Shown here: piece after piece, positions 22,742 to 36,244 of the stretch | Numbering within the stretch: position 1 is the first letter of the stretch | Layout of the letters: the number at the start of each line of letters is the position of its first letter | From: Pseudofabraea citricarpa | Taxonomy: Eukaryota > Ascomycota > Leotiomycetes > Helotiales > Dermateaceae | Length of the DNA: 64,000 nt | Direction: 5' to 3' | NCBI GenBank assembly: GCA_029641185.1 | Contig: JAPWGK010000012.1 | Coordinates: 868,001 to 932,000, forward strand | Notes under the pieces: generated by a model | Seen by the model: the letters and a program-made list of their open reading frames with translations, nothing else | What the model was told of the DNA's origin: nothing | Databases searched by the model: none | Position numbers and translations under genes: made by a program

Positions 22742-23852
22742 GAGATGTGCGGTACATGTACTGTACCTGATGGTCTTTAGAGGGTACGGAAATTGTGGAT
22801 ACCGGCTCGGAGCTTGCTTGGGTGCATTGTTTTGTAATGGACGGGCGGATGTGGATGTAGATCGCTGAGCTGATCCAGCTGTGGGAATATGAGGTTCATT
22901 CTGTGATAAAGTAGTGCTTCCATGCTTGATGCGTACATAGTGGGAAGAAGACTGATTTCAATAAGCTTTAGTGATGATGTGGTGAGGGATGATGATGGAT
23001 TGCCAGGCGGATGGAAATAGAAGCGTTTGGTCGTCGCTTATTATTGTTAGGGGCTTTCGGGGATTCCACGCGTGCCGAACGAACTGTCCCTCTTTCAGCC
23101 TTCTAAAGTTCTCAGCCCTTTGAGGCAAACACCCTGTCCTGTCCTGTCACCCTGGGGCCTGGAGTCCTTGAACCCTTATCGCATCCCCCCAGACCCAGAC
23201 CGCATTCCAGCACTTCGGCATTCCAGCATTATTCCACGAGGCATTTGCGATGCTGGGATCCTGACTGGCTTGGCTTGGCTTGACCCGACTCGACTTGTGC
23301 GACGCTCACATAGCTATAGCTCCTCGTGCCTTTGACGACTGAAGAAGGCAGAAACAACACATCTTGACATTAACAGTAGCTTGCAGAGAACAAGCTTTTC
23401 AATGTATGCCAGTGCCTGGGACGCTGGGTAGACGAGCGCATATACGAGATACGGCTACGGCTCCGGCCACGGTTATGTCATTGAAGTTCTCGCCAGACGT
23501 CAACAACCACAACCACAACCAACCACCTCACCTCACCTCACCCTCTCGCACTCGTACTCTTACCCAACCTTTTTTTATTTATTTAGAGCCCTGACGCTCC
23601 CGCTTCCTTTCTCCTTGTACCTTTGCGCTGTCAACCGCCCGAATACCCACCACGTCGGTCATCAAGCAAATGATTCCTACGGCATCTTCGGACCCTTAGA
23701 CTTTGCTTGCACGCGGCCTGATTGAAGATCCGAGGACCGTACGAGTGGAGGAATCTCACGCAGCCGCCCCCCCCAACTCCTCAGCTCTACCGTACCGCAG
23801 CCCGCCCTTGACAGCAGAGTCTAAAAGACGAACACATGGAATTCGACCGGCC
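22742..23852. other. Intergenic / promoter of the WD40 gene
   Basis: No gene seen. A GTACATGTACTGTAC motif lies at about 22752, and CT-rich and ACCTCACCTCACC repeats lie at 23520-23545. A leader with non-ATG in-frame codons precedes the start at 23853. Confidence 0.55.
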
Positions 23853-26800
23853 ATGGCTGACACACTGCCGAAGATTCAGGTGACCGATGCGCAGAATTTA
23901 GATGGCAGCACACTTGGCGCATCAGCGTCTCCCACCGCAGTCGAGGGAGGATCCGGAAGACCTCTCTCTGCTACCTCTTCCGAGGGTAAGTTCTACTTTC
24001 CGATTTATATATCTGCCTCCTCCCCTGCGGACCTGTCTTAAGGTTCAAAGAAAAATGATCCAATGTTCATTGTCTGCGCCTTTGCCCTCATCTTACTGAC
24101 CGGGGTGGTAATCGCAGGCAACGCGCATTCAAATGCGAAGAAAACACAAGTCACTCTTATACGACATACGTCCTCAAGCAAAGACACCAATGGCGGAATT
24201 GTTAAGCCCTCGTCACCCCCACCCACCAGGTCCTCGACCGCCATCGACCCGCTCTCCCATGTATGCTTTCAGCCTCCTACCACTGCACGCATCAGTAGAC
24301 TGATTTTATACAATAGCACATCCTCAAGCGCACGAATACAGAAAATACCATACCTCAAAAGCTCCGAACCAATACTCTGCCCGAGAGCCCGGTAGCAGAG
24401 CTAGGAAGTCCAGGTATTGCTGATGCTGGGGCGCCAGGAAGACATGCACAACCAGAAATAATTAGGAGTGATTCTAATCCTTTGAAAGAGAAGAAGTAAG
24501 TCAACCATTGGGGAAGGGAGTTGTTCATAAGCCGTCTTACGCCATAGCCGGGTTCCTATGCTTACTTGCTCGGCGAAGTGGCTTGGTGCTTATCTTAACC
24601 CAAGTATTCTAAACTGACAATGCTGGTTACAGGAAAGGTGTTTCGTTCTTGAGCCGCTTCAGTATCATCGGGGGGAAGAAAAAAGATATGCTGGACGATT
24701 TTGACGACGATGAGTCGGAAATGGGAGACACGCGGCCAGAGGGCATGAACGCACACGTATTCTCATCTTCGATAGGAGCAAACGGATACATACCCCAGCA
24801 TAAAGAACCTCCGAGGTATATCAAAGTACGAGCACACCACAAGAAGATAAGAGAGTTTAATCGCATGTTTCTAGCCCAAGAATTAAGCGGCACGAAGCAT
24901 CCAACTACTGGCGAGAAGATCCCAGGCTTAACTACAGAGGCAGTGCAACCACACAAGCTCACGAAGCCCCTCAAGACTAGTGGTGCGGTATGGTCAACAG
25001 AGTTTAGTAGAGATGGAAGATACTTAGCAGCCGCAGGTCGGGATCAGGTTGTGAGAGTATGGGCAGTCATTTCCACGCCAGAGGAGAGACAAGCGCACGA
25101 GCACGATGAGGATGTGACTTCGGCTGCTATAGGAGGTGAAAGGCTCAGCGCGCCTGTTTTTCGATCAAAACCCATTCGAGAGTTCCAGGGCCATACTGGG
25201 GAGATTTTGGATCTAAGTTGGAGCAAGAATAACTTTCTACTATCCTCATCTATGGATAAGACGGTTCGATTATGGCACATCAGCAGACAAGAGTGCTTAT
25301 GCACCTTCAAGCATAAAGACTTTGTGACTGCCATTGCATTTCATCCCCGCGACGATCGATTTTTCTTGGCAGGGTCTCTCGATTCCGTCTTACGATTATG
25401 GAGCATTCCTGACAAGAGTGTGGCTTTCTGGAACCAGCTACCGGATTTAATCACAGCGGTTGCGTTCACGCCCGATGGCAAAACTGCCATGGCGGGCGTC
25501 CTCAGCGGCCTTTGTTTATTCTATGAGACCGAGGGGCTGAAGTACAACACTCAAATTCATGTCCGGTCCTCACGTGGAAAGAATGCCAAAGGAAGTAAAA
25601 TTACAGGCATACGTTGTATGACTTTGCCACCAACATCTCCTGATAGTGAAGGGGAGACAAAAGTGCTAATTACCAGCAACGATTCTCGTGTACGTATGTA
25701 TAATCTTCGCGACAAGGCTTTGGAGATGAAATTTAGGGGAAACGAGAACACTTGCAGCCAGATTAATGCCAGCTTCAGTGATGATGCCCAATACGTTGTA
25801 TGTGGAAGCGAGGATCGTAAAGCGTACATCTGGTCGACGTGCGCTGCAGAATCTGAGAACAAAGACAAACGGCCAGTAGAGTACTTCGAGGCACATTCAG
25901 ACATGGTGACCGCTACCGTCATTGCTCCAATCAGCTCGAGACAGTTACTAAGTGCATCTGGTGATCCTCTTTATGATTTATGCAACCCACCTCCGGTCAC
26001 CTTGTTAAGCAGGGAGGAATCAAACGCTTCTTCAATCCCGCCTCCTATTGATTCAACTAAACGACATTCGGATCCCACCAGCGAAAAACCCGAAGCATCT
26101 CCTGCATATCTAGCACGATGCACGCACACAGATGGTAATATCATCATAACTGCAGATTACCTGGGGAATATAAAGGTCTTCCGACAGGATTGCGCCTTCC
26201 AGAAACGACGCAACGATCACTGGGAAACCGGGTCAAATTTCTCCAAAAAGATGTTGGGGAGGAGTGGTAGCATAATGACTCGTCACAGTACTGGTTCACA
26301 CTCCCGACGGACTTCGATTTCTCATGCTTCCAATTCTGTTCCCCAGGTCTCCCAAGACCAGATATTATCGTGGCGCAATTCTGTTAGAAGCAATGATAGC
26401 CGCGAAAACAGCCTTCGAGGTGGGATCAGAGAGTCTCGGATTGAACGGAGCATTTCTCCTGGAAAGCCAAATCCTCCACCTCAAACATCACCCGCTGCGG
26501 TTGCATCTCAGAGTAATCTTGCTTACAGTAGCGTGCCTTCTACTAAAGCATCACCGAGCATCTCAACCACAAGCCCCCCACAAAGCATTCGCAAGACCAA
26601 GACTAATACGATAGGGCAACCGCCAACGCCCAGTTTCAGCCTCCAGAGTGCAAACGATGACAATGCACTGAAATTAGATTCGACGGGGAAGAGTTACCAA
26701 TTCTGGAATCCTCAGTCCTGGAAGAATCCACTCAACACAGGCGACTCAAGTAAAGCTGGATCAGAGGGGTTAAGGCCTCCCATGAAAAGCCGCGGAAGCG

Positions 26801-26970
26801 TTGTAAGCAAGCTCAGCAGCGACGAAAATAGCATATCCGAGCTCGGGGACGAAAATGATGCAGACGCGCTATCTTGCAAAAAGTGCGGTGGAAAGGACTT
26901 TCGGAGCAAGAAGCTGGTAGGAAGGGGCCAGAAACTTGTCTGTACAAAATGTGGAACCGCAGCGGAGTGA
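23853..26970 (+). CDS. WD40-repeat protein, WDR44/Dgr2-like
   Basis: Exons 23853-23985, 24118-24260, 24317-24495 and 24633-26970 give about 930 aa. The N-terminal 200 residues are disordered and Ser/Pro-rich. A conserved segment follows (YIKVRAHHKKIREFNRMFLAQEL, then LTKPLKTSGAVWSTEFSRDGRYLAAAGRDQVVRVW) that opens the WD40 propeller. Clear repeats include PIREFQGHTGEILDLSWS, LLSSSMDKTVRLWHISRQ and FFLAGSLDSVLRLWSIPD. This arrangement matches fungal relatives of WDR44 (a Rab11 effector) and yeast Dgr2/YMR102C. The C-terminus is a long Ser-rich tail ending in a CKKCGGKDF ... LVCTKCGTAAE zinc-ribbon-like pair. The role in this fungus is unknown; membrane-traffic function is inferred from WDR44. 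No upstream in-frame ATG exists before 23853. Confidence 0.85.
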
Positions 26971-29900
26971 ATATATGGGAGGGCCATAGAGCTTGCACTC
27001 TTGATACCAGGATGGGCGTTGATATGGTTGGCAATGGTAATGATTATTGAATAATGCGGAGTTTGGGTATCGTAGAAAGTTTTGGACACTAGCCAAAACT
27101 GTCGAAGGAGAACATATTTCCTTTCCTAGGAGATGGGATACCTTAGATTGTACAAGTAAGATTCCTTGATTATCACAAAGTGGTAATCAAACCTATGCAT
27201 TTGTTTTCTTGCCTCGACCTCAATGGAGTATCCCCAAAGAAATTGTGATGAAATGAATGTATTTCAACGAATTATGATTATCATTCTTCGCGGAAGAGAT
27301 TTTCAAGATTTTCCTCTTTAGACTGTAGTAAAGAATAAATGGCTGTCAAGATTGGTCTTTGACCTAGTTTGGAACTATTTACTCGTCTCACCTGAGTATG
27401 TCACGTGGTGGTCAACGACGGTCTGTCTTGTTTTCTAGAACCAAGCTATGATGAATATATCATGCTCTTTCAACGCTACTCTTTATTGGGAATTTACAAA
27501 ACATTTCAGTTTGCGGTAGATACTTCGTCTAGGGTATTGTTCCACTACTTTCAGGGCAGTTAATAGGAGTGCTATTCTCATAGACATCCGCAAGTGAGAA
27601 TTTGACACGAAGTGAGGGCCACGATACTAATCGAATGGACAGGAAAAGTAGGTATCTTACGTACCTTCATTCCCATTTAGAAAAACCAACTTCTGGGCGC
27701 TAACCCCCCTCAAGGTACTTCAAAAGAAATAACAATCATGCCTCGACAGATTACTGAAATATCGCAAAAGACCACTCCACAGCAGAGATTTCTTCAAATA
27801 GCCTCCGCATTTTCTTGTCGGGCTTCAGCCAGTAGTCAGCTCTATCTTTAGCAGTTACTTTCAATCAACGCCTACAAAAGACCTAGGAAAGATACCACAA
27901 TTCGGTGATATTTCCTGTTTTTAGTCACAATGTCCTCATATTAGCATTTTATTATCGAGACGTGTTACTCAGTAAAGAGGCTACAATTTCAGATTTAGAC
28001 GAAGGTGCTTGTAGCATGCATGAGTTGAAGCTGGTTCCGGGCCGTTGCATAAAACTTGCGGCCCGATTTGGGGTGCTTATTCACAGCTTGGCGTTTTGGT
28101 CATTCTAAGTGTCCAGTACCACTACCAGTGCAAGGCCCCTTCGTAGAGCTTTCATCGCCCTCGATTATGCATCGGAGAATACTCTAGGCAGTATCTTGTT
28201 CGTGGCGGTGATTTGTGCAAGAGACAATGCGTATATCCTCCAGTGACAAGTGTATGCAACCATCAAGTATATAAGGTTTGACAGCCTCGCACGTCACAGT
28301 TACCGTCATCAGTCATTGTAATATATGTGGTAGTTTCCATGCCATGCATATTCAGTAGGAAGGCCGTGATACTACTGTATCATACGAAAAGTTGGCAATA
28401 CTAAGATTTGAGACGGTAGAACCATAACCAAAGATATCCAACTGTTAGTCTCAAGCCCCCTTTGCACTCGTCTATAGCAAGCAGTACACACCTCATTACC
28501 CAATACTTCTCGCTTGATATTGACCGATGTTGGGCCTCGGAACATCGACGATCGATTTCAACGAAAATTATTTTTCTAGGTCGTAAACCCACAAGAAAGC
28601 CCATTAGTCAAATGCAGCTTTTGTATTATCATGTCTTGCCTAGGATTAGGATCCAGTCCAACCGTTTCTCTCGGCGAAGCCGACGTCTTGCTAATGAGCG
28701 GCCTCAAGCCACATCTTTTCTGATCAAATCAAACTGGAAGCCATACCCAATTAAGAATATGTGACAACGAATTGTGTGTGTAGAAGAGTCTGCTAAAGGA
28801 AGATTTTGAATCTGAGCAGTACGTTACGGACTTATCCGTGAGTGAAAGTTACTAGGAATGGCAAACGGTATCCTGACAAGACCAACTTGTGTAAGACTAG
28901 GCCATAAACATTATTTGCAAAGAAAAGGGCGATCTTGCAATACATATGGTCACTTTCATCATGCTCAGCTGGAAAGCCTTTACGTTCTGACTGGGAGTTT
29001 CTCAACACGATATGATATGATTACTCATATATCACAGTATATTATCAGGGATTATGCAATGTCCACTCTGAAAATCACCAACTCAACTATAGCTCATTTC
29101 TAGGTTAGTTGTGATACTCGAAGTTTGCTCTACCAGCTTGCTTTCGATTGCTCAATGAGGACAGACGGCCAAGCAATTGCCTTTTGCCCGAATGCAATAT
29201 GCATATGCATATCGTCGAGCCTGCAGGTTATATTGCTGCAGTCCAACATAAGATACTCTGCGTCTGGCAAAAGTACGGGTGGCAACACCGCAGCATTCTG
29301 CTGGAAAGTAGACTTCGTGGAGATTATACCGGCGAGTTAATGATAGGCTATTTAACGCAGCATGGCGCCACGTCCGAGAAACGCCATGTCATATGAGGCT
29401 TGGTAATTGTTACAAAGAAGAAGTGGGAAATCCAACGTATTGTAACTGAAATCTGATTAAAGCGGATCATATTGCTTACTAACCCTTGTACAGTACCGAC
29501 GACGAGCTAGCTCGCACCAGATGTATGTGCAACCCCTGCCTTGGACACTACACTTGGCAGCATTGCGCTCTACTCGATTCTGTCGTTTGCAGTTGCTTCT
29601 GTCTTCGAGGCCTCTCAAGCCAGGGTCATGCGCGTCGTCGGTCGGGGCCCCCTCCCCTCATCATCACTTTATATCGACGACTCCATAGAGTAGCACCAGC
29701 CTATCAAACCATAGGTAGATGCAGTTCCCACTTGCAGAATGTTTCCACGAGTCTTGCATATCCGTGTCATCCGCACCCCCAAGTCAAGTAGCATCCTACC
29801 AACATTAGCAAGATTCCTCGTCGGATGAAAAGTAAGCACGTACAAGGCTGCTAAAGCAAAGCTCATTACGCAGGACCAAAAAGAAACCCGTCCCAAGTCT

Positions 29901-31103
29901 AGAACGGGCTTCTATTAATACCCGAGAACTCCCACTCTTTGGGTCAAAAGGTCTTCATTTTTCCGGGGAAGCAATGTCAGGATACACATCAACGACGAAT
30001 GAACTTCAACATCTACAGCAGAGTCAGCTAGGAAGCGCAATACTCGTGCTGCTAGAACGCTTTGGGGACTGGCTTGAAACAGCACAATTTGAAAGCGTTG
30101 GAGGAGGATCGCAACGCTGTATAGACATGGATCTGAGGCGAAACGTAGACTGCGTTCTCGCTGAATTAGGCATTTCAGCCCTGGTAAATAAAGTTCCGTT
30201 CTTGTCAGTATCAGGCACCCTACCAGTTTATATGCAGTTGGGAATGAGTTGTTCGTAATAGCTGACCATGCAACTATATTGCTGCGGCATAAGCAGTTCG
30301 GTTCTCGACACTGGGGCTACACTATCTGGCGTATCTCTGGTCCATCGGCTGCACGTTTCCGGAATTCGAAGGGAGAGGCATATGTATACCCCATTCGGCT
30401 CTACTCTGGTTCACCACCTACAATCTCCAATTTGCCTCTGTGCGTTGGTGAAGCGACCTATATCAACGAGGAGGTAACGGTTACACCGGCGCTAGACTGT
30501 CTTTTTGTGGTTGCACTTTGACGAAAGAGAAACGTCGCTTTGAATTTGAAGTGGATGGCCAAACAGGGAAATGTATAATTGCTTGCCGGAGTTCTAGGAG
30601 TCTGTGGACGCTCTATCAAGGTGGTTGGACAAGCCTGGGTAGTCTTGTGAACGGGAAAAGTGAACAAGGAGTTTGGTTACTTATTCCCATTTTTGTCTTT
30701 TGAACTATCGCTTTAAGCTTGCCCTCGCTTGAGCGCTTACTTAGTATGGCGAGAACTGAGGCTGGCTAGGGCGTATGATTGTCAAGATCTATAAAGCATC
30801 AACCACGCATACCGAGAACAAGCCCTTTGGCTTTCCTTAATCCAATCAAGATATACTTGCCATTGACTGTCGTATGAAAATTACTTCTGATTGCGCTATT
30901 GAATGAAGTACCTGTTAGGCCTGCGAACCCTCGAATTGAGCTGAAGGTGATAGCGCTGAAGCTAGAGCAGCGATTCGAGTTATACGACAAGAGAATGGTT
31001 TAGGACCTTAGTTAAGCTCAAACAAGAATCCTATTTCGGTACCATTTTTGATTGTGCTTTTGTTTATCAAACTCTTTGTCTAATTTCCTTTTGCGGGTAC
31101 CAT
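26971..31103. other. Gene-poor region with broken open frames
   Basis: No confident gene in 4.1 kb. Short frames at 27905-28108, 28462-28764, 29148-29396, 29486-29791 and 29974-30703 are interrupted. The last group is listed separately. The rest is ordinary AT-leaning intergenic DNA without clear repeats. Confidence 0.55.
29974..30703 (+). pseudogene. Possible frameshifted gene remnant
   Basis: Three consecutive protein-like plus-strand frames lie end to end in different phases. 29974-30258 begins MSGYTSTTNELQHL. About 30234-30521 contains ELFVIADHATILLRHKQFG and WGYTIWRISGPSAARF. About 30485-30703 contains FEFEVDGQTGKCIIACRSSR. I tried to join the first two by an intron: every available GT donor near the junction leaves the wrong phase. 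So either the gene is decayed or exon borders lie elsewhere. I do not recognise the family. The compositional impression of a former gene is an inference. Confidence 0.35.
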
Positions 31104-33868
31104 TCAATTGAAATTGGCCCATTCGCGATACCAATCTAAACAATCTGCATTCGCAACACTAGCTGAGGTCTTGATGCTCATGCCACAAAGAATCTGCTTC
31201 ACTGCTACCTCGATCCTATTAAGAGCGTTAGAGCGTTAGCTCCCCGTTGATCTTGCATAAGGTGAGATAACAAAAGCGAGACTTACTTTTTCCCGTTCGT
31301 GGTGATAGGGATCTCGAAACATTCATCAATCAACCCCGGTACATGCCTCGCACTCAGATCTCTCCTAATCTCTTTCTTGATGTTATCAACAAGAATTGGT
31401 GTGAGTTTATGCCCCGGAGACATCTTCACGAATAGCACAACGGTCTCATCTGTATCTGTTTCTCGTCTCCGGCCAATACATAAGGCATCTTCGATCTCGG
31501 TCGCGAAGTACTTCAACAAGATATTGTAGATCTCAGCACTACCGAAGCGCACACCACTTGGTTTGAGAATTCCATCTGATCGACCCAGCATGGTTATACC
31601 GCCAGTCTTAGGATGGAAACGTACAAAATCACCGTGATGCCAAACACCGGGGAAGGTCTCAAAATAAGAACTTTTGTACTTTTCATCTCCATCCGTGCCA
31701 AAGAACCCGACTGGTTGGCATGGGAAAGGTCGTGTGCATACAAGATCGCCTGGCTCGCCTGCTTTGGTGGGCTCACCGAGAGGAGAGTATGAATCGATGG
31801 CCATACCAAGTCCTTTCACCTGAATCTCGCCCACATATACGGGTGCCAGTGGGCAGGGAGCTCCGAATAGGGAAATAATGTCAGTACCGCCTGTGATGGA
31901 GCCTAGATTTATGGAGGAAGGAAAAGCCTCGTAGACATATCTGAAAGTACTGGGAGCTAGTGGAGACCCGGTGGAATAAATAGCTTTTAGCGATGAAAGG
32001 TCTACTCCTTCTTTCATTGGAAAGATGTTGTTCTGCTCGAGAATACTGAGATATTTAGCCGAGGTACCGAAGTGAGTAATATTCAACTCGGATATTAGCG
32101 ATGGCATGCTGAGATTCGAGTTTGGTTTGAAAGGTGAACCGTCGTAAAGGATCAAGGTTGCTCCAGAGGCTAGTCTTAAAACAAAGAATCCCAGTGTTAG
32201 TGTTGCTTGTTCTAAAATATACGCAGATTGATTGAACATGATTCAGGAGGGTTCAAGCAAGACATTTTACATTTTAGTAAAGTCTATAATATCTCAAAAC
32301 TCATGACCATACCATCAAAGAAAACTTGCACTGAGATGCTTACCCTGAAACTAGCCAATGCCACATCATCCATGTACACGTAGTGAAATAAAAGAGACGG
32401 TCGCCTGGTCGGATATCACAGTGCAGGATATGCTCCTTCTTGTGCTGTATCAAAGTTCCGCTACTGCTGTGGATGATGCATTTTGGTTTTCCTGTTGTGC
32501 CAGAACTGTAGAGGATGTATAATGGATGACTTGGTGGAAGTTGATTAAATGTTAAAGGTGCTGAAGGGTTTGTCGCACTGTATTGGAAGCTCGTTAGCCA
32601 TTTCTCCTCATTGGAAACCATACTTTTCTTGTGGATCGTCCCCTGAAAGCATTTCGTTTAAAAACTGCCGGGGAATATTATTCCACAATTTCACACATAA
32701 TTAACTCCAACAATAGGTCTACTTCGTACAGAAGCAGCAAATGCTTACCTTTCAAGGAAATCATCATAAACCCAAGCTTTCCCCTTTGCGACGTCAAACC
32801 CGTCTGTGGAAGTCTCCAGCTGTGGAACAGTTGCAAATAAAATCACTGCTTGCAATTCATGAAGCTCCTTTACAATCTCCCTTGTTTTTGATAAACTCTC
32901 ATGAAACTTTCCATTATACTCAACTGCATTATCGGCGAACAAGACTTTGGGCGTAATCTGAACCAACCTGTCAAGTACAGCACCAACACCCGTATCTGGA
33001 CTGACGCCCGTCCAAACAGCACCAATTGAGGTGGCCGCTAGCATAGCCACGATAGTATTAGCATGATTGCCTAGAAATCCAGCAACACGATCATGCGGCT
33101 CAACTCCTAGTGTTCGAAGTGCTAAGGAGCACCTTCGCACTTGCTCGCGCAGCTCTCCCCATGTTGTCGTGGATCGTGTAGACTCCGTAGCAGAAATTAT
33201 AGCGGGTGCCTGATCAGAAATGGATAACTTTGCTGGGTATAGTATGTTCTCGGCAAAGTTGAACAGAGCGCCAGAGAAGAAATCGGGTCTTGGGAAGATT
33301 GGGGCATTGTCCTCAACAACCTGTCTTATGTTTAGTCTTGTATCATGGGAATGTCTTAGATCCCTTTCTTGCTGAGACGAGACTGAACAAGTTGAACTCG
33401 AGTGCGTGGATTGAGGGAGTGGAGGAACGATTGGAGAAACATAAAATTTAATCCACGGAAAACTTTCCGTGGCCACGTCTCCCAGTCTGCTGCTTTCAAG
33501 GAAAGCAGGCCCATCTCTAAGCCGGCAGGGAGTTGTCCCGTCATCCTCACTTCAAGTACACTGTTAATTCTTTCTGACTACTGAGCCAGAAACCGGAGGT
33601 CTGTGTCACGTGCCATTGTTTTAGCATATGAATTCTCGATCCTCACCTTATCAAAGGACCTCTGGGCCGTAATGCCGGTGAAATGCCATGTCTCTTCCCA
33701 GAAGGCGGCGATATTCCCTATTGACCAGGTGTAGAGCTGATCGTAAGTGTTGAGGTTGAGATTGTATTTCTTGTTCACGAGCTCCTTGAACTCCCACATG
33801 CGAGTCGACTCCGGATTAGGATGTGTCCAAAGCTCGGTGGTAGTGGTGTCTTCTCCTATCGAACCCAT
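31104..33868 (-). CDS. Acetoacetyl-CoA synthetase
   Basis: This is a cytosolic ANL-superfamily enzyme that activates acetoacetate to acetoacetyl-CoA with ATP, feeding sterol and lipid synthesis from ketone bodies or leucine breakdown. Exons 33647-33868, 32749-33320, 32344-32622, 31287-32174 and 31104-31215 keep the frame throughout and give about 690 aa, usual for the family. Signatures are the N-terminal cap ([24 protein letters not shown]), [24 protein letters not shown], the AMP-binding [16 protein letters not shown] near residue 300, [43 protein letters not shown] (residues given as a region) and the adenylation-lysine motif ITTNGKK near the end. The last exon supplies [12 protein letters not shown] and WYREWANFN. 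Intron 1 is long (326 bp). A RIP-affected transposon starts 157 bp upstream of the ATG. Confidence 0.93.
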
Positions 33869-34025
33869 GATGAGGATGGTACCAGTCTGTCGAGGTGTGC
33901 TGGGTGCAAATGATTAGAAGGATGTCGTTGATGGGTTCCGGTTTCTCATTCCGATAGTTTTGCTTTGATGCTGAGTACCGGTTGTAGCCGAATGTGCTGC
34001 TTTAGTGGGTGGCCTTGCCGCTGTA

Positions 34026-34118
34026 ATCGTCGGACCCACTTTTGATAGCACTCCTACTGGCGCTTCGCTGGTAGTCGGCGAAAGCGAGTGCGCCCTAGAA
34101 AGCGAGTACGCCCTAGAA
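34026..34118 (+). repeat. Left terminal inverted repeat (93 bp)
   Basis: Matches the reverse complement of 36245-36337 with one mismatch (ATAGC versus ATGGC at about 34044). Unlike the core, it shows no RIP-like decay. Confidence 0.93.
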
Positions 34119-36244
34119 CACTAAAAGTACGCTCGCGAAGATAGGAACTATACCAAATTTGTATAGAAATAGTATCTTGAATTATATACTAAAAGTGAAT
34201 TAATATAAACTAGTCTTTACGTTATTATTAGAGTTAATTTTACTAGGCTAGAGCTCCTCTTCCTCTTTATATTCCTCTTCCTTTTCCTTTTCCTCTCTAA
34301 AAGCTAGGAAATCTATATTCTAATTACTCCTTTAATCTTATTAATCCTATTATTCCTATTATTCCTTTAGTTATTTCTATAGTTCTAATTCGATTTTCTC
34401 CAGATTAGATATAAGGATTTATAGGTATAATAGTATTAGTAATTATACTTTTTATAGAGAATTAAATTCCTTAATTCGAGTCTTTTCCTACTTTCAAGTA
34501 ATAATATCACGTGTATAAAGATCCTTTTTCTCTATATTCTTTATTCGGGTCTAGGCTTATTCCTGTTTCTTCCAAATAACCTTATCTTCCTTAGCTCTCT
34601 TTAGTTTAATCTTATAATATACCTCTTTTATTATAAGTATTTTATCTTACTAAAGCGAGCGCTAGCTACGTGCCTTTGCCTTCTATTATTCCTAAACCCG
34701 TTCTAATAAGAGATTATACTCGTGTTCCTTAATATTACTACTATAAAGAAGAGTTAAAGTATCGCGTACCTAGGAATCAAATTTCGTACGAGAGGGAGAG
34801 GATAATAGTAGTATAATCTAAGTAACCTAGTATTATAGCTTACGTTTAGAGTCGGTAAACTTCCTTAGTATTTAAGGGAGTTTAGGTTTCTTTACTACCT
34901 TTATCTTTTTTATATTCCTCTTATATATCTTTATTCGTTTAATCGATTTCTTATAGTTTAGTAGCTAAAACCCTACCTTTTATTATACGCTTTTAATTAT
35001 ACGTATTATAAATATAAGAGCTTATATTAACGTTAGATCGTAAAGGAAAGAAGCTATATTATAGTTAATATTAAGATTATAAGAGGATTCCTATACGGCT
35101 CTCTTATACTAGTACTTAAATAGCTAGAATATACTAATATCTAGAGGTTATATAATATATATAAGATAAGAGAGAAATATATATAAGAGGATTTGATATT
35201 TGGTAGCAAGTAGGACGAAAGAGGGGTATTTATAACTCGAATAACTATTAAGAAGAAATAATTTATATAATTAATTAGGCCTAATACTTATATATTTGAT
35301 AAAATAATAAAGATATTAAACCCCTAGTTAGTTGTTAATATAACCTAAATTTGATACTAGGAACCGTTTACCTCCTAGTAGGTTAAAGCTAAACTATAAT
35401 TCTATCTAAAGCTTTCCTTATATTATTAATACAAGTAAGATACTCTTACTAGTAGTAGAGATTAATTTATAGATCGTAACTAACTTTTAATCTTTAGGCG
35501 CTATTATATATACCTCTTTCATATTAAAAGATACGATAATCTCCTCTCTAGGCATATAACTAACTCGTATACTAGTTTTATTAAAGTTCTATATATTCCC
35601 TAGCTTAATATCGTATTTATTAACTAACTTATAGAGGTTATAATATTATTTCTTAATATCTTTTATCTTATAAGATTCGACTCGTACACGTACGATTAGT
35701 TTCGTCTTAATAGTTTTAAATATAGCCTTCTAGCTTTATAAGAAGCCTATAAACTACTACTATAATAGTTTAGGCTTACCCTAGGTTATTTAAATATACT
35801 TAATTGTAGAGTATATTATCCTCTTTATTATAAGGAAAGAGGACTTATAATAGTCGTGTACGAACTTTAATATAATAAAGATCTATATTATAAAAAGAAT
35901 AATATTCTAGCTACTATATTATCGCCCCTCTAGCCTCTTAAGTATACTAACTAATATAGATTTAGGGATATTAAACTTCTTATATACCTTATAAAGTATT
36001 ATAGTAGGATTCGCCTTCCTCTATTTAATAGTATAAGCTAGAGGATACTAGCGTAGGTTTAGTATAACTTAAGGCTTCTTATAGCTTACGATTCGGGTAC
36101 TAGTTTGCTAGCGGGGTATTATTATTATATTAAGGGGATTTAGAGGTTACAAAGGATTAAGCGGTTAGGCGATTCAGGTGCGTTAAGTTAGAAATTCAGA
36201 TACGATTTTAGTATACGGTTGCTAACTAATTCTATCTTAGAGGC

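Noticed and set aside
33356..33550. Open frames between acetoacetyl-CoA synthetase exons 1 and 2
   Set aside because: They fall in the 326-bp intron; the flanking exons join in frame to give the family sequence [13 protein letters not shown].
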